A stretch of DNA of 64,000 nt from NCBI GenBank assembly GCA_963576475.1, contig OY754975.1:19495260-19559259 (forward strand), written 5' to 3'. Under the pieces are notes generated by a model that saw nothing but the letters and a program-made list of their open reading frames with translations, ran no database searches and was not told the origin of the DNA. Shown here in pieces: positions 1 through 10,395 of the stretch. Both the position numbers and the translations under genes were made by a program. Every line of letters starts with the position of its first letter. Positions within the stretch are counted from its first letter, which is position 1. Source of the DNA: Molanna angustata. Lineage: Eukaryota; Arthropoda; Insecta; Trichoptera; Molannidae.

Positions 1-118
1 AGCGTTTTGATTTCACCGGTTGGACCAGACTTGCCCCCCAGGTTGGCACAAGATTGTGATGAGTTTGAAGTGATGGTCGCCAACCTTCGTTAAGAGCGGT
101 ATAAGAAGAAGAAGAAGG
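1..118 (+). mobile_element. LINE 3' end relic with GAAGAAG tail
   Basis: The plus strand reads GWTRLAP and then, one frame away, EFEVMVANLR followed by a stop and a run of AAG repeats. This is the usual end of insect endonuclease/reverse transcriptase LINEs of the RTE-like group. The reading frame is broken once. A related piece (GWTRLAPLDR) lies at about 9778-9825. The window edge cuts the 5' side, so the insertion boundary cannot be seen. Confidence 0.6.
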
Positions 119-640
119 CAATGATATGTTATAAAACTCAATCAAATTTAAACTGTGTACTGTAAGAAATGGATGTAAGTCCACACAAATTTATTTGTAT
201 AGATAAAACAACTACCTATATATAATATTCTAGTTTTTTGGCAAACATAATACTGGAAGCTTTCTTCGCCCAGGGATGTGGTTTTAAATTTCATTTGTAA
301 AAAAAAAACGGATGAAAAATCGAATAATATATATTTTTTATTCGAGGAAAATACTCCAGACATTAGAACAGTCTGGGAAGTAGTGAAATAATTTCTGTGA
401 AAAACGCGAAAACTATCTTAAACAGCGTTTCTCAAATGTTTCGCAAAGCGATCCATTCAAAAAAGTATTATTTTATAATCTCGATTGGACATTTTTGAAT
501 ATATTCAATAAATAAAGTACCAAAGTGGGTATATGATAGTACCAAATTAAGTAACTAAAGCAACGAGAAGAATTTAGATGTACGTTGATATGTTATAAAA
601 ATATAAAAATACTTGGTTAATGTTCTATTATATTTATTGG

Positions 641-681
641 ATTATTGACGCGTTTCGTGCAAAGCACATCGTCAGAATAAT
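641..681 (-). ncRNA. Hammerhead ribozyme core, left arm of Penelope-like element
   Basis: Read on the minus strand: stem I ATTATT, core CTGACGA, stem II GTGC-TTT-GCAC with one unpaired T before it, GAAA, a one-pair stem III (C-GC-G), the cleavage triplet GTC, then AATAAT, which pairs perfectly with the first strand of stem I. All invariant hammerhead positions (CUGANGA, GAAA, NUH) are present. The very short stem III is typical of Penelope-like ribozymes, which are thought to act as dimers. Confidence 0.75.
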
Positions 682-1025
682 GCTCTACAAGACTGAGACT
701 AGTGGTTATATACAAAATTTACATGACAGGTGTATAAAAATGTTGGTTTTTGAACGGTTGAAAAGAAGTTATATAATGCAAATGAATCTATACAAATCTA
801 CGTTTTAATACAATGAAAGTAGTTGGGTCACTGGTTGTAGTCCCCTGTGTCCATTAGGTCTGTAACAAAAGAAAACGACAGCAGTAAAATTCGAAAGGTA
901 AATAATATTGTATTTATTGGTTTATTGTTATCTTTTAAGTGTGGTTAAAACCAATGTATTTCATAGATATTTGGTAGTTATAATTATGAACAGCTTAATT
1001 TTAATCTTAATGCATTTAACAACAA

Positions 1026-1397
1026 AGGAAGGTATATGTCTGTCTAACCCATCGGTTTCAATAATGGTGAATATATATGATCAATTTGTTTATTGATGAG
1101 TAATTTTTGTGGATCCTTTTTTACTCTGTTTATTTCTAATATTTCTAGTCAGTCAAGTTTTCTCCCTTTTATTCCCCGATGTATTATATTTATATTATGG
1201 TCACTATTAAATTGGTGGTTGTTTTCATTTATATGTTCCGCAAAATTTGAGGTGTCTTTCTTTAATCTAATGCATGCCATGTGTTCTTTAATTCTTGTTT
1301 TACACTTAAAAGATAACAATAAACCGATAAATACAATATTATTTACCTTTCGAATTTTACTGCTGTCGTTTTCTTTTGTTACAGACCTAATGGACAC
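1026..1397 (-). pseudogene. GIY-YIG endonuclease C-terminal relic of a Penelope-like element
   Basis: The minus-strand frame contains KTRIKEHM, then SNFAEHI and ENNHQF, the conserved R...EH and S.FA.H motifs of the Penelope GIY-YIG domain. After an in-frame stop the same frame goes on as LEILEINRVKKDPQKLL, the usual extension after this domain. The catalytic Tyr-containing GIY and YIG strands would lie where the inverted arm begins and are not recognisable, so the domain is truncated. In Penelope elements this nuclease makes the nick that primes reverse transcription. No function is expected here. Confidence 0.7.
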
Positions 1398-1562
1398 AGG
1401 GGACTACAACCAGTGACCCAACTACTTTCATTGTATTAAAACGTAGATTTGTATAGATTCATTTGCATTATATAACTTCTTTTCAACCGTTCAAAAACCA
1501 ACATTTTTATACACCTGTCATGTAAATTTTGTATATAACCACTAGTCTCAGTCTTGTAGAGC

Positions 1563-1604
1563 ATTATTCTGACGATGGTCTTTTGCACGAAACGCGTCAA
1601 TAAT
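1563..1604 (+). ncRNA. Degenerate hammerhead ribozyme core, right arm
   Basis: This is the inverted copy of the ribozyme at 641-681. Stem I (ATTATT/AATAAT), CTGACGA, GAAA and the GTC cleavage triplet are intact, but stem II has changed from GTGC/GCAC to GGTC/GCAC and can no longer pair fully. It is probably inactive or weak. Confidence 0.6.
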
Positions 1605-1666
1605 CCAATAAATATAATAGAACATTAACCAAGTATTTTTATATTTTTATAACATATCAACGTACA

Positions 1667-3390
1667 ATGGAGTTCTATCAAGAATTGTCGATCGACAAAC
1701 TAAACTTAGTTAATTTAGATGTATTAATTAGCTAAAATAATATTACCGTATTCGAATGACTACCGAATATTATAGCTATGTGATGAATATCTCATTTTTC
1801 AACAATTTTTGTATTGCCATACACATCTTGACAAAGACGCTGTTTTACATCGGTCGTTTCAAATATCTCACAAACTTAATAGTAAAAAAATTAAATTATT
1901 TTAGTTATAGGTACATATATTTAATTTATTCCTACGAAAAAAAAACTAAAATGGTTAAATTGACAAAAAAAACTCTTCCAACCAACAAAAGCAACACGAA
2001 GTAGTATAGGTAAAATGTTGGATATGAAACATATGTATGTGTATACGGTGTATTAGTAATTATTTCAAGTATATTATTCGGGTTTGAACTCCCGGTATCC
2101 AGTTTCGATCTAGTCCAGCTAGATCAAAACTAAATTTTACCTACGTTAAATAAATATATGACATTAATTTTATTTATTAAAATATTAAATTGATCAAATG
2201 ATATATAGGTGGTTTTTAAACAAAGGTATAATATTCACCAAACATCTTTAACGAGTTTCCGGTTGCGCAGAGCGCAAATTTGTGTATTTTTGCTTCGTTA
2301 GTTTAAGTGCAAATCGCCCCCTTTCTCAGCTAAAAGTTAAAGTTATTTGGCGACAATTATACGCAATATTCAACACAATATTTATCTTAAAACTTTTGCG
2401 ATATAAAAAGTCAATATCACTCAAAGTTACAATATCAATATAATTTTACAATATCAATTATTTTCAACGAATACAAGAATGAGAGAGAGGTTGGTTCGAC
2501 ACTGCTTGGTGCGCCCACAATCTTCCGTTTATAACGCATCTCTACGCCGTTTTCTGGAAGGTTTCCTTTTTTCAAAACAGACTTGATGTTGCATATTCTA
2601 AAATCAAAGAGTTTCTTTTTCCAGCGAACTACATTCAGAAGTTATTGAATTTATTTATGTATTCATATACATACATTGATAGACATATTATAAGAATTGC
2701 ATATGCAATGCCCCACAAGGAAAAAAACCTGTGCAGGGGCTAATGCATCTTAAAACAGTGACATTGTAATAGTGAATGCCAACGACAATTGTATTGTATT
2801 GTATTGTATATATTTTATTTTATTTAATTGTACATAAGGAAGTGCATCGAAATAATATTACAAATCAACTAACAATAAAAATACATAAAAAAGAAATTAA
2901 AAAATAATCAAATTAAATGAAAATTGATTAACAAAAGATTTTTTATTTCTCGTTAGCGAAGTGACAAATAAACACGTATTAATCTTCAAATAATCGAATA
3001 CACGTATTAATATTTGTGCTTATATTTCTTGCTGTATGATTCAAGCTCTTCGAAGTGATATTAAATTTTTGTCTATGACAAATGAATGTTGTCAGTGACA
3101 AGTTTCACTATTTTTAACCATCTTCCAAAAACGGAGAAGGTAATCAATTCGACTTGATTTTTTATTTATCACATAATATCTAAAGCGAAAATAACTGCGA
3201 ATGAAACGAAAAGTGTGTATACTGAAGCAATATATCTGAGTTCATTCCCCAGGAGGGTATAACTTAACAAACAATTATTTCTCACGTAAGTATATTAACA
3301 CTGTTTACTTTAAAGAAGTTTCCAATTGGAAATAAACACATCTTAAAGATAGGTGAACGAAAAATACCTTCGCTGGTAAAAAAATATTTT
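1667..3390. other. AT-rich stretch, no gene recognised
   Basis: I see no credible coding region. There is a TTGTA repeat near 2788-2808 and strings of short A/T tracts. A sequence near 2080-2097 resembles a tRNA B-box (GGGTTTGAACTCCCGG), but no A-box or tRNA fold goes with it. Confidence 0.5.
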
Positions 3391-3546
3391 TATTTATTTA
3401 TTCATCTTTCTGTACCTACATAATACAAACAAACATATTGTACACTGGCTTATTGCCATTAGGCTATTTCTTTCAACCAACCAGATTACAAGGTATTACA
3501 AAACTGTTTCAAAGCAATTGTTGCAAAACTGTATGACAAAATTGTT

Positions 3547-3768
3547 TTATTTTCTTAGATATATTGGGATTAGGGATTGCAATCTAACAGGATTTTTGCG
3601 GATTTTCTTAAAAGTTGCTGGATCTGCGCTGGATCCAACAACTTTTATGTCGATAAAGGTGAATTTGCGACTCACTTGAGAGTTTCGATGTGCAGTTTGA
3701 GAAGGTATGATGTTGAGCGTAAATTGCTTACATTTGGTAATGTCAAAGTGTATGGGGTAGTAAATCAA
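3547..3768 (-). other. Unrecognised 73-codon minus-strand frame, possibly a LINE 3' end
   Basis: The frame is open from an ATG and has a less biased composition than its surroundings (it includes SQTAHRNSQVSRKFTFIDIK). On the plus strand it is preceded (at 3395-3410) by TTTA repeats, as if a minus-strand retroposon tail lies there. I do not recognise the protein. It may be the end of a retroposon ORF or chance. Confidence 0.2.
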
Positions 3769-4084
3769 CGGCGAGGTTGAAATGTTCCTCGCTTTCCACT
3801 TATTATTACACTTACCTCTATGGATGGAAATTGGAAATAGAAAAAAAATCTTGTAATATAATCGTGGAAAGTTACACGCTTTTATAAATTATGAAAGTTT
3901 GCTTACGTACCATAATTTTTACTCTCAATTGCCCCATCGCTGTAATGTAAGTATATCTATCAATTTCATTTCTTTTCAAAAACAAGCTCATCCTTCTTAT
4001 ATTTCAATGCGACAAAATCAACTTTTTTCTATCAAATACTTTCCTGGTTATTCTCGTAATTAATTTTGTAGTTGATATAAAATT

Positions 4085-4775
4085 CACAAAAAGTAGGTTA
4101 ATAAGGGTGATATAAGAGGAACAAAAAGTAGAGGTCGGCCAAGGAATAGTTGGAATGATCACATAAATAGGATTTTGAAGGATGTAAATGAAATAATGAT
4201 GAAATAATTCTCGATGTTCCTGTATGGTGTGTAAAAATGGACACTTAGGGAGTCAGAGCGAAAGAGGATTGATGCTTTCGAAATGTGGTGCTGGAGGTGT
4301 ATGTTGCGTATCCCATGGACAGTCAGAAGAACGAATGTGTCAATTCTAGACGAGCTGAAGATCGAGGATCGTCTATCGACGATATGTTACAGACGTATCC
4401 TTCAATTCTTTGGAAACATTGCCAGAAGGGAACCAGACTGCCTCGAGAAGCTTGTTGTGATGGGCAGCGTGGAAGGACGGAGATCTCGTGGTCGCTCACC
4501 GACCAGATGGAGCGATTTGGTTAAGTCCACAATGGGGTTTTCGGTGACTGGTGCTCTGCGTTCTGGAGGCGGGCCATACGTGTGGTGACGGACTACAGCC
4601 GCTATCCTCAGTCACGAGGAAAAGGACGAATATAATAAATGAAATAATTAAGAATAATAGAAGAGCGTTTATGAGGCAATGTATAGACGTGGATGTAGCG
4701 AGAAATGTATCTCAAGAGAGACGAGTCCGGCGTTTGGTTTTCTCTGCCTACCCTAAATAAAAAAAAAATGGCGTA
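4085..4775 (+). pseudogene. RTE-type LINE 3' end, split by a second LINE
   Basis: The two halves of one C-terminal region are separated by a nested insertion. The left half reads SRGRPRNSWNDHINRILKD and the right half NNRRAFMRQCIDVDVARN and VFSAYPK. They line up with the minus-strand copy at 4863-5720 (GRGRPRKGWHDHVNDILKE ... NNRRTCMRRSMNVDEAANV). The two copies stand tail to tail about 90 bp apart. No catalytic reverse transcriptase motif is left. Confidence 0.7.
4198..4636 (+). mobile_element. Nested LINE 3' fragment with 12-bp TSD
   Basis: The sequence AAATGAAATAAT occurs at 4186-4197 and again at 4637-4648, bracketing this insert; removing the insert and one copy brings the host LINE frame back into register. 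The insert encodes a decayed RTE-type C-terminus (FEMWCWRCMLRIPW; RRILQFFGNIARRE; GRRSRGRSPTRW). It is strongly 5'-truncated, as usual for target-primed reverse transcription. Confidence 0.75.
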
Positions 4776-4862
4776 ATGGTGCAGTATGGTAAGTTTGGCT
4801 TCCTTTGAACACTCTTATCTGCTATCCGTTCATGCACTTTTTTATTACCTGTTGCTCATTTT

Positions 4863-5720
4863 ACATACATACATACATACATACCATCACGCCATGTCCC
4901 TCGCGGGGTAGGCAGAGAGAACAGAACGCCACACTATTCTATCTTGACATACATTCGCCGCCTCGTCAACATTCATGCTACGTCTCATGCATGTTCTTCT
5001 ATTGTTCAGACTTCTAACATTTCCTTCTTTCAGAATATCGTTCACATGGTCGTGCCATCCTTTTCTTGGGCGCCCCCGACCTCTTTTTCCATTCCTGTCA
5101 GCCTTATATATTTTTTTCGTCAAGCGTTCTTCATTCATTCTTTCCACGTGACCAAACCATCTAAGTGTGTTAACTTTCATTCTAGTTACTACATCTTTCT
5201 TCATCTTACATTCTTTCCTAGTGACCTCATTTCTAACTCTATCATACATCGTTCTATTACAAATTCTTCTTAACGATCTCATTTCCACTGCATTTATTCT
5301 ACTTTCATGCGACTTCTGCCATGTCCAGGTTTCACTTGCATACATCAAGGTTGGCACTACAATTGCGTTATGAATGGCAACTTTAGCTTCCTTTGATACG
5401 TTACGATCATTCATAACTGGTTTAAGTGCTCCATTCACTCTGTTTCCTGCCATAACTCTTCTTTCAATATCCTCATCAGGCCGTCCATTCCGTTGGAACA
5501 TGCTTCCCAGATAAACATATTCGTCGACTTGTTCAAGCCATTCGTTCTCTACTTTTATTTGACACGATGTTCTGCTTTCACACTTTTCAAAGACCATTAC
5601 CTTTGATTTGCTAGCATTCATCCTCAGTCCGTACTCTATGCATCCTTCATATACCATGCTTACTAGATACTGTAACTCTTCCACGCTTTCTGCTAACAGA
5701 AAGCGTGGAAGATTGGAAGA
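4863..5720 (-). mobile_element. 5'-truncated RTE-type LINE, 11-bp TSD, 5' fold-back
   Basis: The exact TSD TTGCTCATTTT lies at 4852-4862 and 5721-5731. The minus-strand frame (about 5684 to 4887, 265 codons) holds the region after the reverse transcriptase palm: KSKVMVFEK, YVYLGSMFQ, YASETWTW, RRICNRTMYDR, LRWFGHVERMNEERL and GRGRPRKGWHDH. The catalytic YADD lies upstream and is lost. The 3' side ends in (CATA)n. The truncated 5' end carries a perfect 15-bp hairpin (5678-5711). The frame is intact, so this is a fairly young copy. Confidence 0.85.
5678..5711. repeat. 15-bp perfect hairpin at LINE 5' truncation point
   Basis: CTTCCACGCTTTCTG (5678-5692), a CTAA loop, then CAGAAAGCGTGGAAG (5697-5711). 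It lies inside the TSD-delimited insertion. It looks like a snap-back of the nascent cDNA on itself when reverse transcription ended. Confidence 0.8.
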
Positions 5721-5991
5721 TTGCTCATTTTCGTTCTTAATTTAATACCAGCTGCCTGTTCGCGCATATAATTTAGTAACAATACCAGATGCCTGTTCGC
5801 GCACACAATTTACTAACAACACCATTTGCTTGTTCGCGCACTTATTATACTAATGATATCAGTTGCTTGGTCATGCACTAACGGTATTAGGTAATATAAC
5901 CAGCTGCCTATTGACACATGCAAATTTTCAATGAAAAATATTTCAATTCAAATTATGAACTAAAAATATTGTCAATAATACGGAACATTAA

Positions 5992-7485
5992 GAGGGCGAC
6001 TGCTGCCAACGTACCTATTTTTTCAATTTGATATACCATCATTATTACTAAACAAATCATTTTGAAAAAAAATAACCTAGTTAGTTTGGATATTTATTAA
6101 GAGAAATATACCTTAACTTTTTGATTGTGTTCTGTATATATTCTAGTAGGAAAATAATAAGCATACCCCGATTTTAGCCATTTATCTTAAATTTCTAAAA
6201 AAATATAAGCAATATTTTTTTTTATAAATTAAAGAACAAAATACCTGGAAAAATATGATATGATGTTGCATTGACGCATCAGGTTAAGTAAATAAATCAA
6301 AAAAAATATTTATTTCTCCATTTAGTATATTCCAACAGTAAAATGTCGTTTGTTGGATCATTTTTCCATCTTTTAAATAGACAGTCACGCTTTTTGACCA
6401 TGTTTTTTATTTCATCGTTTATCCATGCCTTTTTTATTCTATTATTTTTTCGGTTTTAGTTTTTTCATATACATTTTCAAAGTTATTTTTAATAGCTTTA
6501 TATAATAAACGTGGACAATCGATCATTAGTAGAGCGTCCCATTTTATTTGTTTTAAATGTGAGATCACTTCTTTTTTGTCCAAATAATACGATGTCGTTC
6601 CCATGTTATTAATTCTGTCTTGAGTATAATATGTACCTATCGTTGCTGCAATAACATAATGGTCTGATATTTTTTGTGTTATTATACATGAATTCACTTC
6701 TTTATTTTGATTGCGCACTGCAATATGGTCTATACACGAGCTTACTTTTTTTCCTTGGACTATTTCTTCTCTAGTTGGATCTTTTATCAATTGACAAAAT
6801 CCCCTTTCACACAAAATATTTTTATAATCATTTACTTGCTTGTTTTTTTGATCCATTGTATTTAGGTTTAAATCACCACAAATTATAAATTCACTAGTTG
6901 GGTCTGTTAACTGCAATACATGTTGAAGTTCTGATAAAAAAGTCATTTTATTTGTGTTTGGCGGTCGGTAAACAGCAAGTAATTTTATTTTACGCTTGTC
7001 AAATGTTTGAATCTGGCCAGATATTGATTCACATGTATTAAATATTTCAGTTTGTTCATTAAAGGTATGTAGATTGTTGATATATACTATAAGTCCTCCA
7101 CCTCTACGTTGATCTCTAGTTTTCGAATACATGTTAAAATTCGGTAAGTTATAGAAAAATGTTTCTGTGGCATTAATGTTAACTTCTGATAAAACTATTA
7201 CGTCTATTTAATTTAACTCATCTTGAATAGACACCAAAAATTCATTGAAATTCTTTTTGATTGATCTTATATTTTTATGGATGATTAAGAAGTGGTTTTT
7301 CAGGTGCGGATTTTTATTTGTCCAAGATTTTCAATGATTCTGATATATGATTATTTTATATATATGATTATTATTTGATTCTGATATATGCGGATTTTTA
7401 TTTGTCCAGATTTTCAATGATTCTGATATATAATAATGATGGTACATCAAATTGAAAAATAGGTACGTTGTCAGCAGTCCCCCCC
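5992..7485. mobile_element. TTAA-flanked element with ~55-bp TIRs (piggyBac-like?)
   Basis: TTAA stands at 5988-5991 and 7486-7489. Immediately inside are inverted repeats of about 55 bp (roughly 5992-6048 and 7432-7485) that both begin with a G-rich run and GACTGCTG, then CAACGTACCTATTTTT. TTAA duplication is characteristic of piggyBac transposons, but these ends do not start with the usual CCC and no transposase remains, so the superfamily is tentative. The interior is largely taken up by a LINE fragment. Near the right end an approximately 80-bp unit is repeated (about 7307-7440). Confidence 0.55.
6290..7290 (-). pseudogene. LINE AP-endonuclease domain fragment (CR1/Jockey-like)
   Basis: The minus strand contains, in order, IVLSEVNINATE, RRGGGLIVYI, LLAVYRPPN, FIICGDLNLNT, SSCIDHIAV and KISDHYVIAA. 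These are the conserved steps of the APE-type endonuclease (E, Y, GDxN, D, SDH) that nicks DNA to start target-primed reverse transcription. The main open frame is 7132-6434. A stop near 7205 and a frameshift near 6434 break it; after the shift the linker continues as KKAWINDEIKNMVKKRD. The reverse transcriptase is missing. It lies inside the TTAA element. Confidence 0.75.
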
Positions 7486-8436
7486 TTAATGTTGTTGCGT
7501 AGTTGCGTTTGAATATCATTTTAGCTAAAAGTCTTTGCAAAAGTTCGATAAATAGTTTTTTTCAACATGAATTACTTTCAAGTGCCGAGATTGGAATTTT
7601 TTTAAGTTAGGTACTTTTCCAAAATAAAATAAAAATACGTAGAAACATTCACGATACGACTCAAATCCTCTCTCTGTCTCTTTGTAAACTTATGGTGGGC
7701 AATAATTTTCCCCAGATACATAAATTAAACACAATAAAATATTTGATGGCCCATAATAAAAAGTGTAGTTGGTAAGAGCCTCGCACTTTGGAGGCCCAAA
7801 CCTCATAAAAAGCAACTTATCGCGAGAGGCTGTAAATTATTTTACGACGTTTTCTAATATCATTTTTATAAAGCCATACATTTCCACAAATTTTAACAAG
7901 ACGCCGTAAAGGTAACGTCTGCTTTAATTTTATGAATGAGACGGCTATATTTTTGAATAGGTACATATATTTGTATTAATTTTACACTCAACACCTAGTG
8001 GGTCTATTAAAATTATCAATATTGATAATAGAAAATACAGATAATCAATTGTAATGTTTTCAATTGTAACAGATAATACAGAATTCTATTTAAAAAATCG
8101 AGAATATATTGTATTTTTAACAGAATGCCGGTTCTTTAATTAAGATTATATGCACCTTCTTCAGTGGCATATTGAAATCGTATAAGTTTTGCAGGTTAAC
8201 CCGCACATTTCTCATCCCTTTTTATTTGAATATTAATAATATAGATCCTGTTTGAATTCTTACCGCCCCTATTTGTACTATTTTATTTATTTTTAGGAAG
8301 TCATAAATAAAAAAATAAAAAAAACTAACTCTCACCCGTTTGTTTTAGGTATGTGTCAATTTGAGGCAAAAGAAGTTCATTTTTGAGCTATATTAATTTT
8401 GTTACCATGTAACTCGTACCAAAATAAATAAAAAAA

Positions 8437-8700
8437 AAATGTGCAATGGGTTAAAACGTGTGCAAAAAATATTCAAATAAATGGGCTGAGCAAAGAATAA
8501 TATTAACTAAATGGGTTGTGCAAAAATATTCGAACAAATGGGTTGTTCAAAAAATATACAAATAAATGGGTTGTGCAAAAAATATTTAAATAAATGTGTT
8601 TTGCAAATAATAATTAACTAAATGGGTTGTGCAAAAAATATTCAACTAAATGGGTTGTGTAAAAATATTCAAACAAATGGGTTGTGTAAAAAATTCAAAT
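8437..8700. repeat. Minisatellite, ~32-bp unit, about eight copies
   Basis: The motif AAATGGGTTGTGCAAAAA followed by an A/T-rich spacer (usually TATTCAAAT) recurs about eight times with point differences. A short CA run follows at about 8761-8795. Confidence 0.85.
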
Positions 8701-9078
8701 AACAAATGAACACACCAAAGAACACCTTGGCACAGGATATCCTACGAAGGTGATTATTATACACACACATACACTTATATGTACACACACACACTCTCTC
8801 AATTTCTAGTAATAAATTGTATCCTATAATTTTACATGAATAAATTAAAAGGGTTGAGCAGGAAGGCATGCGGTACTTTCACGATTTCATCCATATACTG
8901 AAATGCACGTGCGGAAAGAGCACGACAACTGAATTAAATATATGATTCACATATTCTATCATATATGATTCACAGAATTAATACTACTTTCTTGCGTATT
9001 TTGCCATGTTTTTATTTTGCACGTTTGAGTTTTAAATTATATATACCTATTATATTTATATACATGTATATTAACAAG

Positions 9079-9626
9079 ATCAAGTGCAGAATTGAGGTAG
9101 CAAGAGCTGCCTTTAATAAAATGAGATCTTTCTTCTGCAACGAAAAGCTCAATATGGACCTGAGACAGCGGATGATGAGATGTTATGTGTGGTCTGTGTT
9201 GCTATATGGCTGTGAGACTTGGACATTGAAGGTTAACACCATGAACAGGCTGGAAGCTTTTGAGATGTGGTTGCATCGCAGAATGCTCGAAATCTCTTGG
9301 ACAGATCTGGTTACGAACTCAGAAGTCTTAAGTCGAGCCAGAACAACCAGGAAACTCTTGTCCACAATAAAGGTCCGCAAGATCACATATCTGGGTCACA
9401 TAATGAGGGGGGAGAAGTATCACTTGCTCCAACTAATACTGAAGGGCAAGATAGAAGATCGCCGAGGGACTGGAAGGAGACAGATGTCCTGGCTGCGCAA
9501 CATTAGGGAATGGACCGGCTTCAGGACCGTGGAACGGATACTCCGGGCAGCACAGGACAGAGAGGGATTTGCCAGAGTGATAGCCGACGTCGGGGGTTCC
9601 TGACATGGCACCGGAAGAAGAAGAAG
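9079..9626 (+). mobile_element. 5'-truncated RTE-type LINE tail, 11-bp TSD
   Basis: ATATTAACAAG (9068-9078) and ATATTAGCAAG (9627-9637) flank the insert with one mismatch. The frame runs to a stop at 9603 and shows KCRIEVARAAFNKMR, SVLLYGCETWTL, FEMWLHRRMLEISW, ITYLGHIMRGEKY and GRRQMSWLRNIREW, the C-terminal region after the reverse transcriptase. The 3' tail is GAAGAAGAAGAAG. The start codon upstream at 8965 lies in flanking DNA and is not the element's own. Confidence 0.85.
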
Positions 9627-9773
9627 ATATTAGCAAGGCATTACTTAATACAAACACGTCAGAATTTTCCAAGACTACTCAAATTTTAATACAGAAGACA
9701 TTGTATTATAATCTAAAGATAGGATAGAACTCCAAATTATGATAATTATATCCACGATATGGGCAATCATAAG

Positions 9774-9830
9774 GGTTTTGATTTCGCCGGTTGGACCAGA
9801 CTTGCACCCCTGGATCGGATTCGAGTTTCA
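9774..9830 (+). mobile_element. Small LINE fragment related to 1-118
   Basis: The plus strand reads GWTRLAPLDR in a context nearly identical to the first 40 bases of the window. The match then ends abruptly. It is a broken piece of the same LINE family. Confidence 0.5.
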
Positions 9831-10395
9831 AGAGTAAGGCTACTGAAACGAATTGACTATTTCAAACATTCCCTTTGATTTTACGAACTCTAATAATTTT
9901 CGTGGAATTTTTGTTATTTTTTTAAAAAGTATAATTCTGTAAAGGAATGTTGAAAATACTTATGGTATTTTATTGAGTCGAATCTTCAGAGTGTAAACGA
10001 CTTTATTAAAAAGAAATATATTGAAGGAAGTGATCACTGGAGTCAATTCTCAAAATTGATGGTAATATAATAAAATATGGTAGAGTACGAAAAACTTATC
10101 GAGTTACGTTGAAAGTTGAAGGTCATAACGAAGGTAAACGCCGTTAAAATTCTTGTCAGGGATAATTTACACCGGTTTTATGTGAAAACTTCATTCTCTT
10201 GGTATAATTTTAATACTTTCTCGAAGAATCGTCGACATATTTTATGTTATAAACTCACATTCAGAGAGTCTTAATAAACTAAATTGATTTACCTACTCTC
10301 GCGGTTTTTGTCCGAATGCAAAATTTTTGTCTTTGCCAGATTTCCTCTGTTTGTAGAGAAAACGAGTAGGTTGTGAACAATGCTGAACTTCTTAA

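Larger units (their letters stand above)
579..1666. mobile_element. Penelope-like fold-back element with ~360-bp inverted arms
   Basis: Bases 579-942 and 1312-1666 are nearly identical inverted copies separated by about 370 bp. The middle, on the minus strand, encodes a decayed GIY-YIG endonuclease tail, and each arm carries a hammerhead ribozyme core. Penelope-like retroelements are known for terminal repeats (pLTRs) that may be inverted and that contain hammerhead motifs, so the three observations agree. No reverse transcriptase is left, so this is a short, 5'-truncated unit. The arms differ by a few substitutions and small indels. Confidence 0.75.

Noticed and set aside
620..808. 62-codon frame in the left Penelope arm
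   Set aside because: It runs across the ribozyme and the inverted arm in a frame with no similarity to any protein; chance ORF.
2060..2110. tRNA B-box-like GGGTTTGAACTCCCGG
   Set aside because: No A-box at the right distance and no cloverleaf; no second copy in the window.
4283..4588. 101-codon frame as an independent small gene
   Set aside because: It is the nested LINE C-terminus delimited by a 12-bp TSD.
8437..8700. Regular repeats considered as a CRISPR-like array
   Set aside because: Repeats and spacers are both degenerate A/T-rich minisatellite units, and this is eukaryotic DNA.
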